A stretch of 26,488 nt of DNA, from positions 1 to 26,488 of the forward strand of contig NZ_DASZGI010000316.1 in the NCBI RefSeq assembly GCF_035938995.1, written 5' to 3'. Positions 8,731 through 15,811 of this stretch are shown here, in pieces. The notes under the pieces are model-generated. The model was not told the origin of the DNA. It saw only the letters and a list, made by a program, of their open reading frames with translations, and made no database searches. Every line of letters begins with the position of its first letter. Positions within the stretch are counted from its first letter, which is position 1. Both the position numbers and the translations under genes were made by a program. This DNA is from DASZGI01 sp035938995. GTDB taxonomy: Bacteria; Actinomycetota; Actinomycetes; Streptomycetales; Catenulisporaceae.

Positions 8731-10787
8731 CAGGCGTCCGACCACTTGCCGGTGTGGAAGTCGAAGCTCGTGGTCGTCGCGTCCAGGTCGATGTTCTTCA
8801 TGTCGACGGGGGTGCCGTTGATCTTCGATTGCGTCAGGTAGTGGTGGAAGTCGAAGTAGGCCAGGTGTGCGCCGATCCCGAACGGCAGCGCGGTGGGGTT
8901 GAAGAGCAGCGGCGCGTCGGGCGGGAAGGCCAGCACGTGGCAGGGGTTCACGGTACTCGGGTCGGAGATCAGTCCCTGGAGTTTCGCGGTCGCCTGGTCG
9001 GTCCACAGTTTGAGCCAGCCGCCGTCGCCGGCGGACAGGGTCGCGGCGCTCAGCTGCGGATCGTCGGTCGCCAGGCCCAGATGCTCGCTCCACAGCGAGA
9101 GCCGCAGCTGGTCGACGAAGTCGGTCTGCGGGTCCGGGGAGTCGTTGAACACCAACAGGTTCAGCTCGTCGTTGCGGTTCTTCCCGAGCAGCGGATACAG
9201 CAGCTGGAACTCGTCCAGCGAGGCGCCGTCGAGGTTCCCCGAGCCGACGGTCGCCCACTTGCCGTCCACGATCGCGGTCTTGGTGTGCATGTAGTTCGGG
9301 ATGACCACCGGCTCTTTGCGGTGGTGCGTAGTGTCGGGTCCGGTGTGCGACCAGGAAGTGAAGACCCCGAGGCGGGAGGCGGCCGGCCCGGCCCCGTCCC
9401 GGATCCGGCCGATCAGGTGCGCCTGCCAGGTCGGGTAGAACGGCAGGTCCGCGTCGATGTTCAGCAGCAGGATGACCTGCAACTTGGGCTGGTTGACCAG
9501 AGCGCCGATAAGCGCGTCGCCGATCGCCTGGTCGGTGAAGTACTGATTCTCCATGTAGATGTACGAGGTCGCCTTCTCGATGGCCCGCAGGTACGCCTCA
9601 AGGACGCCCTGCTCGCCGTTCGGGAGGCCCGGCAGCGTGTCGTAGTTGACGCTGCGCACCAATTGCGCGCTGGCCAGGTATTCGCCGTCGCCCGCGGTGG
9701 TGATCGCCGCGGGCGCCGGGCTGAGCGGCTGCATCTTGTCAGCCGGCTGACACTGCAGGTTCCAGTGCGCGGCGAACTGCGCTTGCACGTCGGCCACGAC
9801 GGGGCCGCGGATGCCGACCGTCACGTCGTGCACGGGGATCGGTTCGCCGGAGCAGGATCCGCGCCTGGCCTCGAAGACGGCGTGGTCGCTCGAGTCGTAG
9901 TAGCTCTGGGCGAAGGGTGACCCGATGATGATCGCTTCGGGGCTCGCCGCGTCGGCGACGGCGTCGATGAGGGCGGCCTTGGCGTGGATGACGCTGGATC
10001 CCTGGGTGGTGAACGTCAGCGTCTTCGCTTTGCTGGACGCGGCGGTGAAGTAGTCCTGGAGTTTTCCCGCCCCCTTGGCGAACAGCAGTCCGCCGATGAT
10101 GTTTCCGCATTTCGGGAGCATCGCGCGGACGGTCTTGCCCGCGGTCGCAGCGTCCAGCAGCAGCCGTTCGGGGCGGGGGAAGGTCTGTGGATCGTTGGCG
10201 GTCGTCGTGCCCGAGTTACCGTCGAAACCATCCGGGAAGGCGAGGACGATCTCCGGGGACTCCTGGGTGGCGTCCGCGTTGTACCCGCCGCTCGGCAGGT
10301 CGAACTCGAGCTGCATGATGTTGATCTCGGACTGGGCGGCGCGCATCGAGTCCGCCAGGTGCTGCCAGGCCAACTTGTTGTCGACGAGCGGCCGCAGGGC
10401 GTTGCCGGCCTGTACCGGCAGCGCGTTCCCCAGGCCGGGCAGGGACACCGGCCAACCGGTGACGTCCGCAGCCTTCAGCGAGATGTCCGGGACGGTGAGG
10501 GTGTCGCCGGTCCCGGAGTCCGGATACGCCTTCGAATACAGGACGCGGCCCATGGGCACGTCCTTCACGAGAACACCGGTTCGAACATACAAGGTCAGGT
10601 CACGCGGGCCCCACTCCTCGGCGCCGAAGTCGGCTGTGACGGGGATGGTGTACGTGCCGTTCCCGTCCGTCGTCGCGTGACCCAGGTCGGAGGGGAACAG
10701 TACGGTCTCGTCGCGCACGACGACTACGAGGCCCGTGATGCCGGCGCTCGACTCGTTGACCACCCGGCCGGTCACCGACGTGCTCAC
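8730..10787 (-). CDS. Phospholipase D-superfamily protein with N-terminal beta-sandwich domain
   Basis: This 685-aa protein carries both PLD catalytic HKD motifs. HAKAALID lies at residues 268-275 with a following IIIGS at 286-290, and HTKTAIVDG at 501-509 with GSGN at 515-518. ENQYF at 413-417 is typical of the second half. Two intact HKD motifs predict hydrolysis or transfer at a phosphodiester via a phosphohistidine; the substrate could be phospholipid or nucleic acid. Residues about 5-105 resemble a carboxypeptidase-regulatory-like/Ig-like beta sandwich (VTGRVVNESSAGITG, then TTDGNGTYTI). There is no signal peptide, so it is probably intracellular. I chose the GTG at 10787 because it overlaps the stop of an 11-codon leader (GTGA) and begins at the beta-sandwich domain; a GTG three codons upstream is possible. 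The stop overlaps the next start by one base. Confidence 0.92.
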   Translation of the reverse strand: MSTSVTGRVVNESSAGITGLVVVVRDETVLFPSDLGHATTDGNGTYTIPVTADFGAEEWGPRDLTLYVRTGVLVKDVPMGRVLYSKAYPDSGTGDTLTVPDISLKAADVTGWPVSLPGLGNALPVQAGNALRPLVDNKLAWQHLADSMRAAQSEINIMQLEFDLPSGGYNADATQESPEIVLAFPDGFDGNSGTTTANDPQTFPRPERLLLDAATAGKTVRAMLPKCGNIIGGLLFAKGAGKLQDYFTAASSKAKTLTFTTQGSSVIHAKAALIDAVADAASPEAIIIGSPFAQSYYDSSDHAVFEARRGSCSGEPIPVHDVTVGIRGPVVADVQAQFAAHWNLQCQPADKMQPLSPAPAAITTAGDGEYLASAQLVRSVNYDTLPGLPNGEQGVLEAYLRAIEKATSYIYMENQYFTDQAIGDALIGALVNQPKLQVILLLNIDADLPFYPTWQAHLIGRIRDGAGPAASRLGVFTSWSHTGPDTTHHRKEPVVIPNYMHTKTAIVDGKWATVGSGNLDGASLDEFQLLYPLLGKNRNDELNLLVFNDSPDPQTDFVDQLRLSLWSEHLGLATDDPQLSAATLSAGDGGWLKLWTDQATAKLQGLISDPSTVNPCHVLAFPPDAPLLFNPTALPFGIGAHLAYFDFHHYLTQSKINGTPVDMKNIDLDATTTSFDFHTGKWSDA

Positions 10788-10819
10788 CGCGACCACCGCC
10801 GCGCAATAGCGTGGCTCAT
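10784..10819 (-). CDS. 11-codon leader ORF upstream of the PLD gene
   Basis: The ATG at 10819 has the best ribosome-binding site in this stretch (a GGGGAGG block about 6 nt upstream) and encodes MSHAIARRWSR. Its TGA overlaps the GTG start of the PLD gene as GTGA. The PLD GTG itself has no good Shine-Dalgarno sequence, so ribosomes probably load at the leader and reinitiate. Whether the peptide matters or only its translation does cannot be told from sequence. Confidence 0.55.
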   Translation of the reverse strand: MSHAIARRWSR

Positions 10820-10870
10820 GCCAGCCTCCCCCTACCGCGGCGGCGCGACACCGATGCGGCATATCAACAG

Positions 10871-10898
10871 AGCGTATTCCGGTGATCACTTGTTGCAA
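10871..10898 (-). promoter_or_regulatory. Predicted promoter of the PLD/DUF6603 operon
   Basis: Reading the minus strand, a -35 box TTGCAA (10898-10893) and a -10 box TACGCT (10876-10871) are 16 nt apart. Transcription would start near 10864, about 45 nt upstream of the leader ATG. No other good sigma70-like pair was seen in the region. Confidence 0.45.
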
Positions 10899-10909
10899 AG
10901 AGTCACCGG
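10879..10909. promoter_or_regulatory. 31-bp interrupted dyad over the -35 box (candidate operator)
   Basis: The pattern is CCGGTGA-N4-TTG-N3-CAA-N4-TCACCGG, symmetric about 10894. Ten positions per half match their mirror. It covers the predicted -35 box and spacer of the PLD operon, which is where a dimeric repressor would bind. No cognate regulator is encoded next to it. Confidence 0.4.
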
Positions 10910-10919
10910 CAGTTGATGA

Positions 10920-11211
10920 CCGGCGCTATGGAGGAAGTGGGCAATTCCAGTAAGTCAGGCCCCGAGGACGAGTAAGGCGCTGGCAACGGAGTCGGGTGAG
11001 TACGAGGTCTGTGCATTGTGTCCTGGTACTTCGCGGCTTTCCTGTCCCTCCGACCACACTCACCTGCTACAAGCGGCTCGCGAATAACCACCACGTGAGA
11101 CGTCGTCTAGGTGGCCTCGCGACTGGTCGCGCCCCGGTCGGAAGGATTGCGCTGGATCTGGACACGGTGTTCGAACCACGGTTGCGTAGATTCCGTTCTA
11201 ATCAAGGATGC
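10920..11211. other. Intergenic stretch between divergent units
   Basis: This lies between the minus-strand PLD operon promoter and the small plus-strand membrane protein. Short open frames cross it on both strands but lack a ribosome-binding site and coding-like composition. I see no RNA gene or repeat. Confidence 0.5.
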
Positions 11212-11436
11212 GTGGAATGGGTTGCGACTGTGTGGTGGCGAGCGATTGTCGGCGTCGTGTTGTGCGCGGTGGGCGCTGTGTGGACCGGACAGGGGTCCGG
11301 CGCGATCCACGGCTCGATGATGACCGGGCACAGCCAGTACACAGGGCTTGGGGCGCTCCTTATCGTGGTCGGCCTCGGGTTCCTGGTGTGGGCTTGGATG
11401 GTGCGCCGCCGGACCGCGCGTCACCGCCCCTCGTGA
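11212..11436 (+). CDS. Small two-helix membrane protein (74 aa)
   Basis: The protein has two hydrophobic segments, about residues 8-24 (WWRAIVGVVLCAVGAVW) and 42-60 (GLGALLIVVGLGFLVWAWM). Between them is a short loop with GSGAIHGSMMTGHSQY, and the end is basic (VRRRTARHRPS). This layout matches a common small membrane protein of Actinomycetota with a WIGQG-like motif and a GSxMTG loop; its function is unknown. The frame is open about 70 codons further upstream, but that part does not look coding. I chose the GTG at 11212, with AAGGA at 11204-11208 just upstream. The spacing is short, so the GTG at 11230 (VWWRAIV) is an alternative. It stands alone, transcribed away from the PLD operon. Confidence 0.68.
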   Translation: MEWVATVWWRAIVGVVLCAVGAVWTGQGSGAIHGSMMTGHSQYTGLGALLIVVGLGFLVWAWMVRRRTARHRPS

Positions 11437-11543
11437 ACGTGGCCATCTCCGCAGTGCTTGGCGCGGGTTGAAATTGTCGCCGCGCGGGCGGCCTGCCCGA
11501 ACCGCCACCGAGCACCAGTTCAAGGCCGTCGTCTTCCAAAGCG

Positions 11544-11819
11544 ATGGCGACTGCGTCCCGAAAGGCCGGCCTGACGCTGGAGCTGTCCCCGAATCTCGCC
11601 GCCGCGTGCCGTTGGGTCGCCAGCCTCCCCTCCAGGACGGCATTCGACCTCGCCGACCTGCTGGACGGCGCGCCGAACCTCAGTAGCGTGCAGGCGCAGG
11701 CCCTGCTCGCCGCGCTCGAAGAGGCAGACCTGCTGCGGCGGCATCATGACCCCGTGATCCCATCTCGCCCCGCCGCAGGGCAGGAGCGGCGGCGGGAGCG
11801 GATGGCCGAACCGGCATAG
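11544..11819 (+). CDS. Possible small winged-helix-like protein or gene remnant (91 aa)
   Basis: The frame starts MATASRKAGLTLELSPNLAA. Residues about 31-65 (TAFDLADLLDGAPNLSSVQA followed by LLAALEEADLLRR) look like the end of a winged helix-turn-helix domain, a helix pair followed by a basic turn. There is no convincing ribosome-binding site and the tail is Arg-rich and low in complexity. From 11819 a second frame reads TDNTLLRERLADWRRS and continues to a TAA at 11936-11938, so a frameshifted larger gene is possible. It lies upstream of the operator array, where a regulator would be expected, but I cannot show that it is one. It may simply be noncoding. Confidence 0.3.
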   Translation: MATASRKAGLTLELSPNLAAACRWVASLPSRTAFDLADLLDGAPNLSSVQAQALLAALEEADLLRRHHDPVIPSRPAAGQERRRERMAEPA

Positions 11820-12048
11820 CCACCGACAACACGCTGCTACGCGAACGGCTCGCGGACTGGCGTCGCAGTCCTCGCGGCACACCGCGCCCGACACCGCGGG
11901 CAGGACGCAGCATCGTGAATGATCTAGCGAGCGAGTAAGCCTCGTCAGGCGCGCACTCATCCCGCAGCGTGGCGTGCCCGGACCGACCGCTGCACCTTGG
12001 TCGTCGTCCTGTGTACCGGTCATGTCGGCCCGCCCGCTTCGAACATTC

Positions 12049-12064
12049 GCTTGATGTATCAAGT
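12049..12064. promoter_or_regulatory. Operator copy A, GCTTGA-N4-TCAAGT
   Basis: This palindrome differs by one base from the two copies on the SnoaL promoters. It lies 96 bp (centre to centre) upstream of copy B, about nine helical turns, and could be an auxiliary site for cooperative binding or looping. I see no convincing promoter or gene facing away from it. Confidence 0.5.
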
Positions 12065-12144
12065 TATCTGCTGTGCTCTAGTGCGGTACGCGTGGGCAGA
12101 GTCTCTAACGGTCGGCGTCGGGTAGCGAGTCGCCCGGCGCGATG

Positions 12145-12176
12145 ACTTGATATTTCAAGTTGTTTCGGGTTAGGGT
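12145..12176 (+). promoter_or_regulatory. SnoaL-1 promoter with operator copy B
   Basis: The palindrome ACTTGA-TATT-TCAAGT (12145-12160) contains the -35 box TTGATA (12148-12153). A -10 box TAGGGT (12171-12176) follows after 17 nt. The 14 bases TCGGGTTAGGGTTC around the -10 box recur exactly in the SnoaL-2 promoter. Operator over -35 implies repression. The TTGA-N4-TCAA shape is typical of MarR-family sites. Transcription would start near 12183, leaving an untranslated leader of about 110 nt. Confidence 0.65.
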
Positions 12177-12291
12177 TCTGCTGTCGGGCGGTCAGTCCAG
12201 ACGCCCGGACCGGTTGTCAACGGGTAACCACGGGCAAGATCACGCCGCCGGGCTGCCCGGACAGGCCGCAGCAACGAGGAAGGAAAGTGCC

Positions 12292-12756
12292 ATGGCAGGC
12301 AACGAGGAGTTCATCCGCGCGACGTACCACCACGCCGAAGGCAACGTTCTGGACCTTGAGGGCTGGCGCAACGCCTTCACCGAAGACGGAGTCTTCAACA
12401 GGATCGACACCGGCGTGGTCTACAAGGGCGAAACGCTCAAGGACGTGGTGGCGATCATGGGAAAGGTGCTCCCGGATGTCCACCGCGAGCTGCTCCGGAT
12501 CAACGACATGGGCGACATGGTCGCCGTCGAGCTGCTGATCCAGGGCACATTCCTCGGCCCGATGCCGACGCCCGCCGGCCCGCTCCCGCCGACCGGCGCC
12601 AGGGTCAACGTCCCGACGGCCGACTTCTTCTACCTGCGGGACGGCAAGATCCAGACGTTCAACTGCTACGTCTCGCGGAACATCATGCTGGCCCAGATGG
12701 GGGTCCAGCCCGACTTCGCCTCCGCCATGAAGGCCTCGACTACCAGCGCAAAATAG
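12292..12756 (+). CDS. SnoaL/NTF2-like protein, copy 1
   Basis: This 154-aa single-domain protein has the NTF2-like cone-fold pattern. An N-terminal helix carries AEGNVLDLEGWRNAFTEDGV, then a middle region follows (PDVHRELLRINDMGD, VAVELLIQGTFLGP), then late strands (TADFFYLRDGKIQTFNCY). Family members are isomerases, cyclases, hydrolases or binding proteins, so the reaction cannot be assigned. H67 in DVHREL is a possible active-site residue. The start has a strong AGGAAGGAAAG site 5-14 nt upstream. Copy 2 at 16477 has the same length and is about two thirds identical by eye, with the same promoter. The ABC-F gene follows after 116 nt with no strong terminator, so readthrough into it is possible. 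Confidence 0.9.
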   Translation: MAGNEEFIRATYHHAEGNVLDLEGWRNAFTEDGVFNRIDTGVVYKGETLKDVVAIMGKVLPDVHRELLRINDMGDMVAVELLIQGTFLGPMPTPAGPLPPTGARVNVPTADFFYLRDGKIQTFNCYVSRNIMLAQMGVQPDFASAMKASTTSAK

Positions 12757-12872
12757 GATCACTGCCGCGATGAAAGGGCGGGCTCCCGCTGGGGGCGCGC
12801 AACGAGACGCCCGAAACGCGACGACCCAAAACTAGATGACACAGCCGGCCGCGCCCGCGAGAATCCGCCGTT

Positions 12873-14552
12873 ATGGGCTATGTGGATGTCGCCGGGCTGC
12901 GGCACGTGCTGCCGGATGGGCGCGTCCTGTTCTCGGACGTGTCGTTCCGGGTCGGCGAGGGTGCGAAGGTGGCGCTCGTCGGCCCCAACGGCGCGGGGAA
13001 GACCACGCTGCTGCGCTTCATCGCCGGTGATCTGCCGGTCCGGGAGGGCGCCATCGCGCGCGTCGGGGGCCTCGGCGTGATGCGCCAGTTCATCGGGATG
13101 CAGCGCACGAACGCGCTGCCCGACGTCCCTGATGGCACGAACACCCTGTCCGGGCTCCTGCTGTCTCTCGCCCCGCCGCCGCTGCGCGAGGCCGGTCGGC
13201 GCCTGGCCGTGGCCGAGGCGGCGATCGAGCGACCGGGCGCCACCGAGCAGGACCACCTGCGTTACGCCAACGCGCTCACGGCGTGGGGCGACGCGGGCGG
13301 ATATCAGCTCGAGGTCGTCTTCGACACGGTGTCGGTCGCCGTGCTCGACAAGCCGTGGGATGAAACCCGCAGCCGCCCCGTGCACACCCTGTCGGGCGGG
13401 GAGCAAAAGCGATTCGCCCTGGAGCTGCTGCTGCGCGGGACCGACGAGGTGCTGCTGCTCGACGAGCCGGACAACTTCCTCGACGTCGCCGGGAAGCGCT
13501 GGCTGGAGCAGCGGCTGCGGGACTCGCCCAAGACGGTGCTCTACGTCTCGCACGATCGCGAACTGCTGGCCAACACCGCGGACCGGGTCGTGGCGGTCGA
13601 GGCAGGCTCGGCGTGGACACATCCCGGGGGCTTCGCGTCCTGGCACGAGGCGCGCAGTGCCCGCCACGAACGGCTGGACGAGCGGCGCCGCCGCTGGGAC
13701 GAGGAGCACGCCAAGCTCAAGGAGCTGGTGCGCACCTACCAGGCGAAGGCGTCGTACAACTCCGACATGGCCTCGCGCCTGCAAGCGGCGCGTACGCGCC
13801 TTGCGAAGTTCGAGGAGGCGGGACCGCCGCCGGTGCCGCCGCGCGAGCAGAACATCCGGATGCGGCTGGAGGGCGGCCGCACCGGCAAGCGCGCCGTGAT
13901 CTGTGAGCAGCTCGAGCTCGACGGCTTGACGTATCCGTTCGACTTCGAGGTCTGGTACGGCGACCGGGTCGCGGTCCTCGGCGCGAACGGCACTGGGAAG
14001 TCGCACTTCCTCCGGCTGCTCGGGCGCGGCGGTTCCGACCCCGATCCGAGCCTGTCCGCCGCGGTGTCCGGGGCGGACCTCGCCCCCGTCGAGCACAGCG
14101 GCACCGCGCGCCTGGGCGCCCGCGTGGTGCCGGGTCACTTCTCGCAGACGCACGACCGACCCGACCTTGGCGGCCAGACCCTCGCCGAGCTCCTCTGGCG
14201 GGGCGACGAGCGGCGCCCGAGCCTTCCGCGCGACGCGGCGATGCCCGCCCTCGGCCGCTATGAGCTGGCAGCACAGGCCGACCAGCGGTTCGACACGCTG
14301 TCAGGCGGCCAACAGGCGCGCTTCCTGATCCTGCTGCTCGAGCTGTCCGGCGCCACCCTGCTGCTGCTCGACGAGCCCACCGACAACCTCGACCTGGCCA
14401 GCGCGGAGGCCCTCGAGGCCGGGCTTGAAGGCTTCGACGGGACGGTCATCGCGGTCACCCACGACCGCTGGTTCACCCGCTCATTCGACCGGTTCCTCCA
14501 TGTGAGTGCGTCGGGCGACGTCTCCGAGGCCCCCGAGCCCGTCTGGACCTGA
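12873..14552 (+). CDS. ABC-F family ATPase (ribosome-associated)
   Basis: This 559-aa protein has two ATP-binding cassettes and no membrane domain, the ABC-F layout. Domain 1 has Walker A GPNGAGKT (37-44), signature LSGGEQ (173-178), Walker B LLLDEPD (194-200) and switch His227. A charged helical linker spans about 262-320. Domain 2 has Walker A GANGTGKS (370-377), signature LSGGQQ (476-481), Walker B LLLLDEP (496-502) and switch His530. ABC-F proteins act at the ribosomal E site, either relieving stalls or protecting against antibiotics that bind the large subunit. Which applies here cannot be read from sequence. Domain 1 has DEPDNFLD where the usual form is DEPTNHLD. No clear Shine-Dalgarno precedes the ATG; a TAGAT near 12833 may be a -10 element, or the gene may be read from the SnoaL-1 promoter. 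Confidence 0.95.
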   Translation: MGYVDVAGLRHVLPDGRVLFSDVSFRVGEGAKVALVGPNGAGKTTLLRFIAGDLPVREGAIARVGGLGVMRQFIGMQRTNALPDVPDGTNTLSGLLLSLAPPPLREAGRRLAVAEAAIERPGATEQDHLRYANALTAWGDAGGYQLEVVFDTVSVAVLDKPWDETRSRPVHTLSGGEQKRFALELLLRGTDEVLLLDEPDNFLDVAGKRWLEQRLRDSPKTVLYVSHDRELLANTADRVVAVEAGSAWTHPGGFASWHEARSARHERLDERRRRWDEEHAKLKELVRTYQAKASYNSDMASRLQAARTRLAKFEEAGPPPVPPREQNIRMRLEGGRTGKRAVICEQLELDGLTYPFDFEVWYGDRVAVLGANGTGKSHFLRLLGRGGSDPDPSLSAAVSGADLAPVEHSGTARLGARVVPGHFSQTHDRPDLGGQTLAELLWRGDERRPSLPRDAAMPALGRYELAAQADQRFDTLSGGQQARFLILLLELSGATLLLLDEPTDNLDLASAEALEAGLEGFDGTVIAVTHDRWFTRSFDRFLHVSASGDVSEAPEPVWT

Positions 14553-14838
14553 GCAGACGTCACGGGGTGGTTGGAAAGAAGCACGCGTGCCCGCTGCAGT
14601 TCGGCCGTCTGCGCACGCGGGTAACAATTCCTGCGAACGAGGGGGAGCGGGGACGGGGCGGGCGCTTGCAGCTTACTGAGGTGACTGACTTCGCGGTGCG
14701 GTCGGCGGCGATGGATGGCGAAGGTGATGGGCCTCAATCTCGCGCTGGTGATAAATGCGCATGCGATCGGCGCCGCTATCGCCGTCGCCGGGCCGCGGGT
14801 GTTGTTGAGCAAGGACTCGGGCCTGCGGAGAAAAGGAC

Positions 14839-14868
14839 TTGGGCGAGGTAACGCGCCACTGCTAATGT
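14839..14868 (+). promoter_or_regulatory. Predicted promoter for the leader/GNAT/IF-1 unit
   Basis: A -35 box TTGGGC (14839-14844) and a -10 box TAATGT (14863-14868) are 18 nt apart. The -10 box carries an extended TG motif (TGCTAATGT). Transcription would start near 14876, just before the leader ORF's ribosome-binding site. The interval 14553-14838 shows no convincing gene: an open frame from 14715 has a poor start site and non-actinobacterial third-position composition. Confidence 0.4.
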
Positions 14869-14907
14869 CGCGGTCGGCCGTGAACTTTTCGTTGGGAGGT
14901 GAGACTC

Positions 14908-14961
14908 GTGAACACAGTCACCCACGGGTGCTCCCTCAGCTCGCCACGGTCCTGCGGCTGA
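14908..14961 (+). CDS. Possible 17-codon leader peptide upstream of GNAT/IF-1
   Basis: The GTG at 14908 follows a strong site (GGGAGGTGAGA, 14895-14905) and encodes MNTVTHGCSLSSPRSCG, ending 55 nt before the GNAT start. A strong ribosome-binding site on such a short frame between a promoter and a resistance-like gene is the usual layout of a regulatory leader. The peptide has two cysteines and several serines but no obvious stalling motif. Confidence 0.4.
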   Translation: MNTVTHGCSLSSPRSCG

Positions 14962-15015
14962 TGTAGGTGTCGCCGGGAGCGCCTTGAGATCGAGGCTCTC
15001 CTGGAAGGAGACACC
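14927..15015 (+). promoter_or_regulatory. Candidate translational attenuator of the GNAT gene
   Basis: Three RNA pairings are visible. GGTGCTCCC (14927-14935, inside the leader) pairs with GGGAGCGCC (14975-14983), nine pairs with one G-U. TCTCC (14997-15001) pairs with GGAGA (15007-15011), burying the GNAT ribosome-binding site. GGTGTC (14966-14971) pairs with GACACC (15010-15015), next to the start codon. The last two exclude each other. A ribosome stalled on the leader would open the first stem. This is inferred from pairing only. Confidence 0.35.
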
Positions 15016-15016
15016 G

Positions 15017-15811
15017 ATGAACACGAAGCCTTTCTCCTCTGGCCCGGTCGGGCAGGCGATGGTTGTTGCGCGCGTGGCGGAGGGGCAGTGGCATGCCCTG
15101 GAGGACGACCTGGTGGTCGGTCGCGGCCATGCCGTGCGCAGGCCCGATGGACGCCTGTTCGTCAGCATTGACGCCTGGCACGCAGCCACCTTCGACCACC
15201 TGGCCGAGGTGATGCTGGCGGACCTGCCCGCACCGCTTTTTACGCTGGTCGATGAAGCCGACGTCGAGCTGACATCCAGCTGGCAGCGGGCCGGATTCAC
15301 GATCCGACGCCGCGAGTGGGAGTTCGCCGTGCCGACCGACCCGCGCGTCACAGGGCTCGAAACGCTCCTCCTGCCGCCGGGCGTGCGGATCGTGCCGGCC
15401 GGTGAGGCGGACGAGGACCTACTGCGGAATTTGGATCGGGCGATCCGTGAGGAAGTCGAGGCGGGTGTCGGATGGCACTCGATGCCCGCGCAGGTGCGTC
15501 CCCGCCCCGCGGGGATGACCATCGTCGACCCTTCGCGGTACACGGTTGCCGCGGCGCCGGATCGCTACCTGGGCTTGGTCCGGATGGTGACGGTGACCCG
15601 GCAGCCGCGTATCGGCCTGATCGCGGTCCGGGTCGGCGAGCAGCGCCGCGGCATCGCCCGGGCGCTGCTGGCCCACGTGCTCGGGACGCTGCACCGCCGC
15701 GGGACCGCAGCGGCGTGCGCTGAGGTCGACGAGACCAACCAGGCGGCCTTGGCGCTGTTCAGGGGCATCGCAGCCCGGCGAACGGGCAGCAACCTGGAGT
15801 TGGCGCGATGA
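15017..15811 (+). CDS. GNAT-family N-acetyltransferase, tandem-domain type
   Basis: The protein is 264 aa. The C-terminal half has the acetyl-CoA-binding motif QRRGIA at 209-214 within a strand-helix (LIAVRVGEQ...ARALLAHVL), followed by ETNQAALALF at 229-238. Residues 1 to about 105 look like a degenerate GNAT half (DEADVELTSSWQRAGFTIRR), so this is probably a two-lobe enzyme with one active lobe. The substrate is unknown: small molecule, tRNA or protein amine. The ATG at 15017 has GGAAGGAG six bases upstream; an upstream in-frame ATG at 14984 lacks a site. The stop overlaps the IF-1 start by 4 nt (ATGA), so the two are co-translated. The pairing suggests that the enzyme acts on translation, but that is inference. 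Confidence 0.9.
   Translation: MNTKPFSSGPVGQAMVVARVAEGQWHALEDDLVVGRGHAVRRPDGRLFVSIDAWHAATFDHLAEVMLADLPAPLFTLVDEADVELTSSWQRAGFTIRRREWEFAVPTDPRVTGLETLLLPPGVRIVPAGEADEDLLRNLDRAIREEVEAGVGWHSMPAQVRPRPAGMTIVDPSRYTVAAAPDRYLGLVRMVTVTRQPRIGLIAVRVGEQRRGIARALLAHVLGTLHRRGTAAACAEVDETNQAALALFRGIAARRTGSNLELAR

Noticed and set aside
5290..9920. Long plus-strand frames of 400-685 codons
   Set aside because: They lie antisense to the DUF6603-like and PLD genes and read as low-complexity Gly/Arg/Glu/Val sequence. The minus strand carries the recognisable motifs.
12166..12180. GGGTTAGGGTT resembling a telomere repeat
   Set aside because: It is only two units, occurs in two promoters at the same position, and is explained as the -10 region.
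12759..14153. 464-codon minus-strand frame
   Set aside because: It is antisense to the ABC-F gene, whose Walker and signature motifs are unambiguous.
14715..14966. 83-codon frame starting MAKVMGLNLALVINAHAIGA
   Set aside because: It has a poor ribosome-binding site and atypical third-position composition, and it runs through the predicted promoter and leader.
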